This document shows, piece by piece, positions 18,251-27,095 of a stretch of DNA of 64,000 bases. The notes under the pieces were generated by a model, which saw only the letters and a list, made by a program, of their open reading frames with translations, made no database searches and was not told the origin of the DNA. The first letter of the stretch is position 1, and the number at the start of each line of letters is the position of its first letter. Source of the stretch: BPGX01 sp035405785 (GTDB lineage: Bacteria > Bacteroidota > Bacteroidia > B-17B0 > Aurantibacillaceae); contig DAONJS010000003.1 of NCBI GenBank assembly GCA_035405785.1, positions 124,001 through 188,000 of the forward strand. The letters are read 5' to 3'. The position numbers and the translations under genes are program-made.

Positions 18251-18270
18251 CTCGCTTTAAAAAAAATAAT

Positions 18271-19596
18271 ATGGAATCTTTAAAAAATAAATTCAGAGAA
18301 AAATCTGCACAACTTTCAGCAGAAGTAAAAGAATTACTTTCAAAACATGGCAATTTAAAATTAGGCGAATACACTATTGAACAAGTTTATTCAGGAATGA
18401 AAGGCATTATAGGCCTTATTACAGAAACATCTAAATTAGATCCAATTGAGGGTATTCGTTTTAGAGGATTTTCAATTCCAGAATTAAGAGAAAAATTACC
18501 CAAAGCAAATGGAAGTAACGAACCATTACCAGAAGGTTTATTTTATTTACTTTTAATGGGTGAGATTCCATCAGAAGAAGATGTAAAAAATATCACTATT
18601 GATTGGCAAAGAAGAAGTAATGTTCCTAAACATGTATTTGATGTAATAGATGAATTACCTGTAAGTGCTCATCCAATGACTCAGTTTGTTACAGGTATAA
18701 TGGCCATGCAAACTGAATCAGAATTTGCAAAGGCCTATGCAAGAGGCATTAGTAAAAAAGAATACTGGGAATATGTGTATGAAGATACAATGAATTTAAT
18801 TGCTCGTGTGCCTCGTGTAGCCGCTTATGTATATCGTAGAAAATATAAAAATAACCAACATATAGAACCCAATTACAATTTAGATTGGGCTGCGAATTTT
18901 GCCCACATGCTTGGTTATACTGATCCTAACTTTCAAAATTTAATGAGATTATACTTAACTATTCATGCCGATCATGAAGGAGGAAATGTTTCTGCACATA
19001 CAACGCACCTTGTTGGTTCTGCATTAAGCGATCCTTATTTATCTTTAGCAGCAGGATTAAATGGTTTAGCAGGTCCATTGCATGGATTAGCCAATCAAGA
19101 AGTAATTAAATGGATTTTTCAGTTAAAAGAAAATTTAGGTGGAGGATTACCGACCAAAGAACAAATTGCTGAATACATTAAAAAAACATTAGCAGAAGGA
19201 AAAGTTGTACCAGGATACGGACACGCCGTGCTTAGAAAAACAGATCCAAGATTCACAGCACAACAAGAATTTTATCGTAATTATATTAAACATGATGATA
19301 TTTGTGAAATTGTTCAAATGATATATGAAGTAGCACCGCCAATTTTAGAAGCTACTGGAAAAATTAAAAACCCATGGCCAAATGTTGATGCTCACTCAGG
19401 GGCATTGTTAGTTCATTATGGAATGTTTGAGTATGAGTATTACACTGTATTATTTGGTGTATCTCGTGCATTAGGAGTGTTAGCAAGTTTAGTTTGGGAT
19501 AGAGCATTAGGATTGCCTATTGAAAGACCAAGTTCTGTTACTACTGAATGGATTAAAAATTATATTCAAAAACAATTAGCACAAGAAACGAAATAA
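18271..19596 (+). CDS. gltA: Citrate synthase
   Basis: 441 residues from ATG 18271. An in-frame ATG at 18223 lies inside eno and before the promoter, so it is rejected. It condenses acetyl-CoA and oxaloacetate to citrate, the entry to the TCA cycle. Catalytic-region motifs: ADHEGGNVSAHTTHLVGSAL, GLAGPLHGLANQEV (catalytic His), PGYGHAVLRKTDPR (catalytic His) and WPNVDAHSGALL (catalytic Asp). The layout is nearer the eukaryote-type (mitochondrial-like) citrate synthases than the allosteric E. coli type. It ends with a terminator at 19618-19652. Confidence 0.95.
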   Translation: MESLKNKFREKSAQLSAEVKELLSKHGNLKLGEYTIEQVYSGMKGIIGLITETSKLDPIEGIRFRGFSIPELREKLPKANGSNEPLPEGLFYLLLMGEIPSEEDVKNITIDWQRRSNVPKHVFDVIDELPVSAHPMTQFVTGIMAMQTESEFAKAYARGISKKEYWEYVYEDTMNLIARVPRVAAYVYRRKYKNNQHIEPNYNLDWAANFAHMLGYTDPNFQNLMRLYLTIHADHEGGNVSAHTTHLVGSALSDPYLSLAAGLNGLAGPLHGLANQEVIKWIFQLKENLGGGLPTKEQIAEYIKKTLAEGKVVPGYGHAVLRKTDPRFTAQQEFYRNYIKHDDICEIVQMIYEVAPPILEATGKIKNPWPNVDAHSGALLVHYGMFEYEYYTVLFGVSRALGVLASLVWDRALGLPIERPSSVTTEWIKNYIQKQLAQETK

Positions 19597-19617
19597 AAAT
19601 CTTACTTTATTTTTATT

Positions 19618-19652
19618 AAGGTTACAGGTTGAATGACTTGTAACCTTTTTTA
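19618..19652 (+). terminator. Rho-independent terminator after citrate synthase
   Basis: Stem AAGGTTACA/TGTAACCTT around a 12-base loop, followed by a T run. Confidence 0.85.
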
Positions 19653-19756
19653 TTTTTTATGAAAAAAAATATCCACAATATTTTTAAGAATTTTGTAACA
19701 AAACAAAATAAGATTGTTTAGAAATTTAAATAAAGATATTACTGTATTTAATTAGA

Positions 19757-20188
19757 ATGATTGAAATAAAACAAATAGTATTTAGATTAAAAGTTTTTTT
19801 AGGCACAATATTTTTGATAGGACTAATACTTGTTTTAGTTTTAGGTATCTTTAAAGATAAAAGAGATAGAAACTTACTTTATAATTACGGAAGAAAAACG
19901 TATGCAAAAGTTATTCAAGTATACTCAGGTATAAGAGGTCAACTATGGGTGAAGTATGTGTATTATGTTAATGGAAAATCTTATACTGGTGAAACAAGAA
20001 CTACAATTCTTGATAATATCTTTGTTGGTGATATTTATAAAGTTATATATTATCCCCAAAATCCCGAAATACATAAAATTTACTTGGAAAATTTGATATT
20101 AGATACAATTAAAAAAAATCCTATATCAAAAGATGAAATTGAAAGTATTATTAAAAATAAGTTTAAGAACAATTATATTGTAAAGTAA
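19757..20188 (+). CDS. Small membrane protein, DUF3592-like, unknown function
   Basis: 143 residues. One strong N-terminal membrane helix (about 12-34, FLGTIFLIGLILVLVLGIF). A soluble part follows with AKVIQVYSGIRGQLWVKYVYYVNGKSYTG-like strands and DIYKVIYYPQNPEIHKIY, the small beta-fold of DUF3592-like proteins in which a turnover pattern VxYxxxNPxxxxIY ends the domain. No catalytic motif. It stands alone between citrate synthase and DNA glycosylase. Confidence 0.5.
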   Translation: MIEIKQIVFRLKVFLGTIFLIGLILVLVLGIFKDKRDRNLLYNYGRKTYAKVIQVYSGIRGQLWVKYVYYVNGKSYTGETRTTILDNIFVGDIYKVIYYPQNPEIHKIYLENLILDTIKKNPISKDEIESIIKNKFKNNYIVK

Positions 20189-20318
20189 TAGTATTAAAAA
20201 ATTAATTCACTAAATATATAATCTATTAAACCCAACATATAAATAATTAGATTTAAATTTAAACATTTTATTTAATTTTATATTCATAAATATTGTAAAA
20301 TTAATTTATTTCAAAATT

Positions 20319-20915
20319 ATGGTTTTATCAAAAGAATTTTATTTAAGAGATAATGTAGTAGAAATTGCAAAAGAATTATTGGGAAAAGTTTTGGTTACTA
20401 AAATTAATGGAAAAATTACTACAGGTATTATTGTTGAAACTGAGGCATATAATGGAATATATGATAAGGCCTGCCATGCATACAATGGCAGAAAAACAGA
20501 AAGAAATAAAGTAATGTATGAAGAGGGTGGAATTAGTTATGTTTATTTTTGCTATGGCATGCATTATTTGTTTAATGTAGTTACTAATCAAAAAAATGTT
20601 CCTGATGCTGTATTGATTAGAGGAATTATTCCACAAAAAGGAAAAGATATTATTTTTCAAAGAATATCAGAAAAATCACTTAAAAAAGGTGTATTAAATG
20701 GCCCAGGAAAAGTTACAAAGGCATTGAAAATTGATAAATCACTAAATGGTGCAAGTTTGATGAGTAATAAAATTTGGATTGAAGATGAAGGCATTAAAAT
20801 ATCAAATAATCATATTATCACTACAACCAGAATTGGCATTGATTATGCAGAAGAAGATGCCCTCTTGCCATTCAGATTTTTAGTTAATAATGAGGGAATC
20901 GAAAAGTTGAAATAG
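20319..20915 (+). CDS. mpg: DNA-3-methyladenine glycosylase (AAG/MPG family)
   Basis: 198 residues. It removes alkylated purines (3-methyladenine, hypoxanthine) from DNA as the first step of base-excision repair. Family motifs: LGKVLVTK, IIVETEAYNG with the catalytic glutamate, ACHAYNGRKTERNKVMY, YVYFCYGMHYLFNVV, VLIRGIIP and GPGKVTKALKID. Length is as usual for bacterial members. It is apparently monocistronic, followed by a palindromic repeat (20955-21049). Confidence 0.93.
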   Translation: MVLSKEFYLRDNVVEIAKELLGKVLVTKINGKITTGIIVETEAYNGIYDKACHAYNGRKTERNKVMYEEGGISYVYFCYGMHYLFNVVTNQKNVPDAVLIRGIIPQKGKDIIFQRISEKSLKKGVLNGPGKVTKALKIDKSLNGASLMSNKIWIEDEGIKISNNHIITTTRIGIDYAEEDALLPFRFLVNNEGIEKLK

Positions 20916-20954
20916 TTTTCTATTCAAAAAATGTAAATATTCATTTAAGAGTTT

Positions 20955-21049
20955 TATCGTCATTACGAGCGTAGCGAAGTAATCTCAAAAGTATTACCAT
21001 ACAAATCATTACGAGATTACTTCGGACTCTCGTCTTCTCAAAGACGATA
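20955..21049. repeat. Large imperfect palindrome of the CGTCATTACGAG type
   Basis: TATCGTC at 20955-20961 pairs with GACGATA at 21043-21049. Inside, GCGAAGTAATCTC pairs with GAGATTACTTCG. Similar cgtcattgcgag...gcaatct repeats are common intergenic elements in many bacteria; function unknown. One copy only here. Confidence 0.8.
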
Positions 21050-21070
21050 TAACTCAAAAAAAAATCAAAA

Positions 21071-21125
21071 CTCACAACTCTTCACTCTTCACTTTTCGTT
21101 TTTCACTTTTCACTCTTCACTTTTC
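21071..21125. repeat. TTCACT-rich simple repeat running into the 3' end of a gene
   Basis: Reiterated TTCACTTTTCACTC motifs. Its last part encodes the C-terminal VKSEK of the minus-strand endonuclease/phosphatase gene. Related tracts are at 24868-24903, 30661-30677 and 59797-59838. Confidence 0.7.
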
Positions 21126-22161
21126 TAGCTAAAACCATATAAACAGCAAAGTGATCACTATAACCACCTTGATAATTTCCACCTACAATAGTTCTGAATG
21201 GGTAACCTTTAAAATTACCAAAATCATTTCTTACAAAAGGTTTATTAAAAATTTTAGCATTAAGATATTGTAATGTTGAATAATCTGTTGGAAGCAATGG
21301 TTTATTGATGAGTATTTGATCAAACAAATTCCATTGATCTTGGTAAGCAAGCGTTCCAAACCCTTTTTTGTAAAGTTTTTCCATAGGATTAAAAAATTCA
21401 TCATCACGAGTTCTTTTTAGATCATCATAAGTACGAATGTATTTTTTTATACTTTCATTTACAGGATCGTCGTTGTAGTCGCCCATTATCATAATTTTTA
21501 CTGATGGATTGGTATTCATAATGCTATCTGCAATATGGCGGGCTACCTTTGCAGCAGATATTCTGTTTGGCCTGCTTGCTTCTTCACCACCTCTTCTTGA
21601 AGGCCAGTGATTGATAAGAAATGCAAAGGGCTCACCTAAAAGTTTTCCATATACTACAAGTATATCTCTCGTTTTATGTTCAGGATCGGTTACAACTAAT
21701 ACAGGGTAAGAAACATACTTTTCGGGCTTAAAATACTTTGGATTATACATTAATGCAGGATCTACACCGCGTGCATCTGGTCCTTCTATTAATATGGCTT
21801 GGTAATTTCTATTGGCAATTTTATCTTGTTTTGCTAAATCTTTCAAAACATTGATATTTTCAATTTCGCACATTCCAATTACAGCAGGTCCATCAGGATT
21901 ATATTCTTCGCCTAATTGTTTAATTACTTCCGCCAGATGGTCTAACTTTTTCAAGTATCTTTTTGTATTCCACAAATTTGTGCCATCGGGTAAAAATTCT
22001 TCATCTATTTTTTTAGGATCATTGATGGTATCGTACAGGTTTTCTACATTCCAGAATGCGACTACTACGGTGTGGTAGTTTACACCTTTTTCTAACTTTT
22101 GTGCAAAAATAAATTGCTGAACAAAAACTAAAAATAATATGGATGAAAAAATCTTTTTCAT
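21103..22161 (-). CDS. Secreted endonuclease/exonuclease/phosphatase-fold protein
   Basis: 352 residues with a signal peptide (MKKIFSSILFLVFVQQFIFA). EEP-fold motifs: VVAFWNVENLYDTIND at the start, IGMCEIEN (metal-binding Glu), FLINHWPSRRGGEEASRPNR, IMIMGDYNDDPVNES (catalytic Asp/Asn) and SDHFAVYMVL (catalytic His) at the end. Family members are extracellular nucleases or phosphodiesterases. It follows a TonB-dependent receptor gene by 5 bases, suggesting outer-membrane/periplasmic processing of a phosphorus- or nucleic-acid-containing substrate; this is inference. The last codons (VKSEK) come from an intergenic TTCACT repeat, so the C-terminus has probably been remodelled. Confidence 0.82.
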   Translation of the reverse strand: MKKIFSSILFLVFVQQFIFAQKLEKGVNYHTVVVAFWNVENLYDTINDPKKIDEEFLPDGTNLWNTKRYLKKLDHLAEVIKQLGEEYNPDGPAVIGMCEIENINVLKDLAKQDKIANRNYQAILIEGPDARGVDPALMYNPKYFKPEKYVSYPVLVVTDPEHKTRDILVVYGKLLGEPFAFLINHWPSRRGGEEASRPNRISAAKVARHIADSIMNTNPSVKIMIMGDYNDDPVNESIKKYIRTYDDLKRTRDDEFFNPMEKLYKKGFGTLAYQDQWNLFDQILINKPLLPTDYSTLQYLNAKIFNKPFVRNDFGNFKGYPFRTIVGGNYQGGYSDHFAVYMVLARKVKSEK

Positions 22162-22166
22162 TTTTA

Positions 22167-24692
22167 CTAAAAATTAAAATTGATCATCAACATATAAGTT
22201 AATCCCATAGCGTAATTATATTTGTTTGGGAATTTCATAGGGTCATTGGCATCAAATCTTAATTGTTCAATTCCATTACTAATAATCGTCTTATTATTGA
22301 GTAAATTTGATACAGATCCGTTTATTCCTAATGTATATTTTCCTTTGATTCTAAATGATTTTCCAACATTAGCATCTATTGTATATTTAGAAGGTAATTT
22401 TTCCTGACCTAATAATTGTTGCCATTGTGGATCAGTAGGAATATATTTACTGATAGACGCTTCAGTTCTTCTGTCTGGATTCGGTTCAATATACATATCA
22501 GCAAAATAATTGAAATACACGCCCACATACCAGAATTTTTTACTATTGTATCTCAATCCTAATCCTGCAATGGTTTGAGGCGTGCCGCCTACTTTATAGT
22601 TTTTTAAGTAAACTACTCTGTCAGAAAATAATTGTTCTCCTGAATTGTTTCTCCATGCTTGTGCTAATGGTCTGTTTGTGTAGATATATTCTCCCATTCC
22701 AAAAACTCCAGTTGCTGTAAATCCTCTTAAAAATTTTGCTTCTACGCCTAACTCTATCCCTTGATATTGTGTATTAACTCCAGTCATAATATAATTTACA
22801 ATAGTATTATAAACATCGTGGAAATATGATCTTAAATAAGTTGAATTTTTTATTTGATAAAAATAATAAGTAGCTCTTGCTTTTAAGAATCTAAAGTTAG
22901 CATAGTAATTCACATCTGTTGCTAATACTTCTTCATTTTGTATTGGATTAATGTAATCATTTCTGGTTTGTGGTGATATAAATATATTTTGATAGTCAGT
23001 AGGTTTAGTAGAATACATGGCATTTAAGGTAATATAATTTTTGCCGCTTATTTTATATGTTGCACCACCTTTTACACCATAGTTAAAAAAAGTTTTGGTG
23101 GGTGAGTTGCCTTTGGAATTATCAGGAAATTTACCATTTTTCATTAAACCTTCACGAAGAATGGTTGAGTAACTTGTTGATAAACCCACATACAAATCAA
23201 ACTTACTTAAACTATATTCTGCTTGTCCCCATGCTTCTGAACGGAAAGTTTTAATGTTGTAATTATATCCAAAAATATCTCCTTTGCGAAGAAGTTTATT
23301 GGGATGTTCCACATCATTTTGATAATATGATTCATCTGTTGAAAGACCTCTTGCAAAAATATCATAATCTAACCAAAAATCTCCACCTAATAAATCATCA
23401 ACTGTTTTGTAATGATGGAAAATGCTATGATTGAAATTCAATCCACCACTTACAAAAAATTTATCTATTCTTGAATTTACGAAGGTTGAAAAATTAAATA
23501 CTTTTGAGTCAGTATTTTGTCCTTGAATCATGTATTTTGATCTTCTGCCTTCATAGGTTTTTCCTGCAATACCATCAACATTTTCAACTGTAAATAAATT
23601 GCCATAATTTGCTTGATAAAATTTATCCCAATTTAATTGTTGAGTATTAACATCGGTTTGCCATAATTGAGTAAGAATTTGAGCATAAGCAGGATTAGTA
23701 TATTGATAATAACTTGGCAGATATTTGTAATAGGTAGGATTTGGATTAGCCGCATCATACCAAGTTACACCTGTTGATTTATTTTTTCCATAAGAATAAG
23801 AAACAGAAGATGTCCATTTAGTATTTTCAGAGATATTGAAAATGTGAGTTAAGATGCCTGTTGGATAAGAATTGTTAGTAATATATCCATTTCTTTTTTT
23901 GCCCATTTGATATCCCCAATTAGGATTGTAATAATTGTTGCCAACTAAATTATAAACTTCTTGTGTGGCAAGCCCTTTTCTTGCTCTTTCAATATCTGCA
24001 TAAAATGCTGTTAATGACAACGAATGTCTGTCATTAAATTTTTTCTCAACACTCAAATAATAACTTGTTGAATTAAAATATGTTCCTGGATAATAACTGG
24101 TGTCTGATAATCTTGCAGAAGCAGAAAGTGTAATAGCCCAGCCGTTAGCCATCATTCCAGTTGAATGCGTAAGCATAACCCTGTGCTGGAAAATACGATT
24201 TGAATTGGCATAAGAAAAACGAGTGCCTTTTTTGAATAATGATGCACGACTATCAATATATGTATAACCCGATGAAGGACTAAAAGCATAACGAGAAGGC
24301 GTAACACCAATTCTTATTTCAGGAAATCTCATCACATCATTTAATCCACCCCAGTTGCTCCAGCTGGCATATCCTACCTCAGCGTTATTCATATTAATGC
24401 CATTAATCATTACTAAGCTTTGGTCTGCTGGTAATCCTCTAAAACGAAAATTAACTGATGCTAAATGAAAAGAAGCGTAACTCAAATAAATATCTCTTGA
24501 TGCCTGTAGTAATGAAGCAACATCCTGACTATTACTTTCAGCATCACTTTCATCTGATGTTACAGAATAAACAGGTATTTGAAATTCTTCTTGTTTATTA
24601 CTTTTTGTTGTATCAGAAGGTATAGAGTCATTTTGAGAATAATATGAAAATCCAATTAATACGAATCCTCCAATAATTAAAGTTTTTTTCAT
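22167..24692 (-). CDS. TonB-dependent outer-membrane receptor
   Basis: 841 residues with a signal peptide (MKKTLIIGGFVLIGFSYYSQ). A short extension is followed by a plug domain (about 55-160) with DVASLLQASRDIYLSYASF, FRFRGLPADQSLVMINGINM and MRFPEIRIGVTPSRYAF. A long barrel rich in Tyr/Asn strands ends in YNYAMGLTYMLMINFNF. It lacks the SusC-type carboxypeptidase-like N-terminal domain. The substrate is unknown. It is first in a two-gene unit with the secreted EEP-fold protein. An exact -7 element (TATTTTTG at 24717-24710) lies 17 bases before its start. Confidence 0.87.
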   Translation of the reverse strand: MKKTLIIGGFVLIGFSYYSQNDSIPSDTTKSNKQEEFQIPVYSVTSDESDAESNSQDVASLLQASRDIYLSYASFHLASVNFRFRGLPADQSLVMINGINMNNAEVGYASWSNWGGLNDVMRFPEIRIGVTPSRYAFSPSSGYTYIDSRASLFKKGTRFSYANSNRIFQHRVMLTHSTGMMANGWAITLSASARLSDTSYYPGTYFNSTSYYLSVEKKFNDRHSLSLTAFYADIERARKGLATQEVYNLVGNNYYNPNWGYQMGKKRNGYITNNSYPTGILTHIFNISENTKWTSSVSYSYGKNKSTGVTWYDAANPNPTYYKYLPSYYQYTNPAYAQILTQLWQTDVNTQQLNWDKFYQANYGNLFTVENVDGIAGKTYEGRRSKYMIQGQNTDSKVFNFSTFVNSRIDKFFVSGGLNFNHSIFHHYKTVDDLLGGDFWLDYDIFARGLSTDESYYQNDVEHPNKLLRKGDIFGYNYNIKTFRSEAWGQAEYSLSKFDLYVGLSTSYSTILREGLMKNGKFPDNSKGNSPTKTFFNYGVKGGATYKISGKNYITLNAMYSTKPTDYQNIFISPQTRNDYINPIQNEEVLATDVNYYANFRFLKARATYYFYQIKNSTYLRSYFHDVYNTIVNYIMTGVNTQYQGIELGVEAKFLRGFTATGVFGMGEYIYTNRPLAQAWRNNSGEQLFSDRVVYLKNYKVGGTPQTIAGLGLRYNSKKFWYVGVYFNYFADMYIEPNPDRRTEASISKYIPTDPQWQQLLGQEKLPSKYTIDANVGKSFRIKGKYTLGINGSVSNLLNNKTIISNGIEQLRFDANDPMKFPNKYNYAMGLTYMLMINFNF

Positions 24693-24709
24693 CTTTTAAA
24701 GATTTGTGG

Positions 24710-24717
24710 CAAAAATA
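24710..24717 (-). promoter_or_regulatory. -7 promoter element for the TonB-receptor operon
   Basis: TATTTTTG on the minus strand, exact TAnnTTTG, 17 bases before ATG 24692. Confidence 0.5.
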
Positions 24718-24811
24718 GGTAAAATAACTGGGAGAATTGAAAATAAATTGTATTATTAAATGATTAATTTTTTAGTTATTAAAAGTTCAATGTGCCTACG
24801 TTGCAGTCGGC

Positions 24812-24845
24812 ATGCTGACATTTTGTAAAACAAAATCGTCAGCAT
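24812..24845. repeat. Strong hairpin upstream of the phosphohexomutase promoter
   Basis: ATGCTGACATTTTGT pairs with ACAAAAT-C-GTCAGCAT across a 3-base loop, with one bulged C. It sits between divergent promoters, next to a TTCACT tract. It could be a REP-like element; neither arm is followed by a T run on the strand of an adjoining gene. Confidence 0.6.
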
Positions 24846-24867
24846 TCAATGCTCAATGTCCATTTCA

Positions 24868-24903
24868 CTTTTCACTATTCGTTTTTCACTTTTCACTTTT
24901 CAT
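24868..24903. repeat. TTCACT-rich simple repeat
   Basis: Repeated TTCACTTTTCACT-like motifs just before the -7 element of the phosphohexomutase gene; same family as at 21071-21125. Confidence 0.6.
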
Positions 24904-24911
24904 TATATTTG
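24904..24911 (+). promoter_or_regulatory. -7 promoter element for phosphohexomutase-pssA
   Basis: TATATTTG, exact consensus, 16 bases before ATG 24928. It makes the upstream in-frame ATG at 24856 untenable as the start. Confidence 0.55.
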
Positions 24912-24927
24912 CCCAAAAATTTATCTT

Positions 24928-26337
24928 ATGAATCAAATAAAATTTGGCACTGATGGTTGGCGTGCTATTATTGCTGATGATTTTACAGTAGAAAATGTAG
25001 CGAGAGTCACCGAAGGTGTAGCCAAATGGTTGAAAAATAATTATACTAATCCTGTTGTTTGTGTGGGCTATGATTGTCGTTTTGCAGGAAAATTATTTAC
25101 TCAAACTATTGCAAAAGTTTTGTCATACTACAACATAAAGGTAATAATGGATAAAAATTTTGTTTCTACTCCAATGATTTCACTTGCTACATTACAAAAT
25201 AAAGCTTCTTTAGGAATTATCATTACTGCAAGTCATAATCCACCAGAATATAATGGTTATAAATTAAAAGGAAGTTATGGCGGTCCTTTACTACCAGATA
25301 AAATTTCTGAAGTAGAACAACTTATTCCAGAAAAGATTTCTTTTAATTTATCATCTATATCACTTGAAAATGCTGAAAAATCAGGACTTTTAGAATATCA
25401 AAATTTTGAAGATTTATATTACAATCATGTGGTAAATCATTTTGATTTAAAAGCCATTGAAAAATCAGGATTGAGATTTGCTTATGACAGTATGTATGGA
25501 GCAGGGCAAAACATTATGTATCGATTATTTCCTTACATTATACATTTGCATAAACAACACAATCCAACATTTTACGGACAAGCACCAGAACCCATTTTAC
25601 GTAATTTGCAGGAGTTTCAAAAATTCATTCAACAACATGGTAGAATAAACTGCGGACTTTGTACAGATGGTGATGCAGATAGAATAGGATTATTTGATAG
25701 TAAAGGAAACTTTGTAGATTCTCATCATATTATTTTGTTGCTTATCAAGTATCTTGCAGAAGTAAAAAAATTAAAAGGAAAAATTGTAACGGCTACTTCA
25801 ACTACTCCTCGTATTCATAAATTGGCTAAATATCTTGGACTTGAAGTGATTACAGTTCCAATTGGATTTAAGCACATTGCAGGTTATATGATTTCAGATG
25901 ATGTTTTATTGGGTGGAGAAGAAAGTGGTGGAATTGCTATTAAAGGTCATATTCCTGAAAGAGATGGCATCTGGATGGGACTTACCATTTGGGAATATAT
26001 GGCTAAAAGCAAAAAAACTTTAGAAGAACTAATTGAGGATGTTTATAAAATTACTGGAAAGTTTTCTTATTATCGTTATGACTTACACACAGAAGAGTCC
26101 TTAAAACAAAGAATTATCAGTAATTGCAAAAATGGAAAATATACATCATTTGGAAAATATAAAGTAATTGGTACTGAAACTATTGATGGGTATAAATACT
26201 TTTTAGACAATGAACAATGGGTAATGATAAGAGCAAGCGGTACAGAGCCATTATTACGCTTATATGGCGAAAGTGATACTTATGAAAATGTTATTAAATT
26301 GTTAGATACCGTAAAAGAAATCATATTAAACGACTAA
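24928..26337 (+). CDS. Phosphoglucomutase/phosphomannomutase family protein
   Basis: 469 residues from ATG 24928, where the family start IKFGTDGWR lies. It moves phosphate between C6 and C1 of hexoses, feeding sugar-nucleotide synthesis for envelope glycans. Four-domain alpha-D-phosphohexomutase motifs: the phosphoserine loop IIITASHNPPEYNGYK, the metal loop CTDGDADRIGLFD, the sugar-binding loop GGEESGGIAIKG and the phosphate-binding loop RASGTEPLLRLYGE. The exact substrate (glucose, mannose or glucosamine) cannot be told. pssA follows after 4 bases. Confidence 0.92.
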   Translation: MNQIKFGTDGWRAIIADDFTVENVARVTEGVAKWLKNNYTNPVVCVGYDCRFAGKLFTQTIAKVLSYYNIKVIMDKNFVSTPMISLATLQNKASLGIIITASHNPPEYNGYKLKGSYGGPLLPDKISEVEQLIPEKISFNLSSISLENAEKSGLLEYQNFEDLYYNHVVNHFDLKAIEKSGLRFAYDSMYGAGQNIMYRLFPYIIHLHKQHNPTFYGQAPEPILRNLQEFQKFIQQHGRINCGLCTDGDADRIGLFDSKGNFVDSHHIILLLIKYLAEVKKLKGKIVTATSTTPRIHKLAKYLGLEVITVPIGFKHIAGYMISDDVLLGGEESGGIAIKGHIPERDGIWMGLTIWEYMAKSKKTLEELIEDVYKITGKFSYYRYDLHTEESLKQRIISNCKNGKYTSFGKYKVIGTETIDGYKYFLDNEQWVMIRASGTEPLLRLYGESDTYENVIKLLDTVKEIILND

Positions 26338-26341
26338 TCTG

Positions 26342-27076
26342 ATGCGAAAAATTATTTCATGGATTCCTAACACCATTACACTTATAAATTTATTGTGTGG
26401 GTCAATTGCTATTTATCAATTATTAAATGAACACTATTCAAATGTAATTATTCTTGTAAGCATTGCCTTAATTGCAGATTTTTTAGATGGATTGGTTGCA
26501 AGAAGTTTAAATGTAAAATCTTTGATTGGTAAAGATTTGGATAGTTTGGCAGACCTTGTTACTTTTGGTTTGTTACCTGCTTTCATACTTTTTCATTTAG
26601 CAGAAATGCAAGAACATTCAAATTGGAATTATTTATGTTTTTCTGTAGTTTTATTTTCTGCCATTCGTCTTGCAAGATTTAACCACGATACTCGGCAATC
26701 TTATTATTTTATTGGTTTGCCTACTCCTGCTAATGCTATGATTATACTTTCTTTATTATTATTTATCATCAACGAAAATCCAGATTTAAGTGAGCATTCA
26801 TCTTTATTAAAATGGAATGCAATTATATTCTCAAAAATTATTTACTCGACTAAGGCATTGAGAGCAATATCAATAATCTCATCCGTACTACTTATTTTTC
26901 CTGTTAATTTAATATCCTTTAAATTTCCAAAATTCACATTTCAAGAAACTAAACATCAATGGATTTTGTTGATAGGTGTAATTATAATTTTTGCTTTATT
27001 TGGAAATATGGGGCTTTTTTGGGCAATGGTGTGGTACTTAATATGGTCTGTTATTTGGTATTATGTTATTGTATGA
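26342..27076 (+). CDS. pssA: CDP-diacylglycerol-serine O-phosphatidyltransferase
   Basis: 244 residues, several membrane helices. It makes phosphatidylserine from CDP-diacylglycerol and serine. The CDP-alcohol phosphotransferase signature D-G-x2-A-R-x8-G-x3-D-x3-D is complete (DGLVARSLN, then GKDLDSLAD, about residues 48-70). The N-terminal IPNTITLINLLCGSIAI and GLPTPANAMI are PssA-like. It is co-transcribed with the phosphohexomutase (4-base gap). The next enzyme of the route, phosphatidylserine decarboxylase, is at 57176-57829. Confidence 0.92.
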   Translation: MRKIISWIPNTITLINLLCGSIAIYQLLNEHYSNVIILVSIALIADFLDGLVARSLNVKSLIGKDLDSLADLVTFGLLPAFILFHLAEMQEHSNWNYLCFSVVLFSAIRLARFNHDTRQSYYFIGLPTPANAMIILSLLLFIINENPDLSEHSSLLKWNAIIFSKIIYSTKALRAISIISSVLLIFPVNLISFKFPKFTFQETKHQWILLIGVIIIFALFGNMGLFWAMVWYLIWSVIWYYVIV

Positions 27077-27095
27077 GGGTTATGTAAAACAGATC

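Noticed and set aside
18223..18270. Upstream ATG for citrate synthase
   Set aside because: It lies inside eno and at the promoter, and adds 16 residues not typical of the family.
24856..24927. Upstream ATG for the phosphohexomutase
   Set aside because: It lies in a TTCACT repeat upstream of the promoter.
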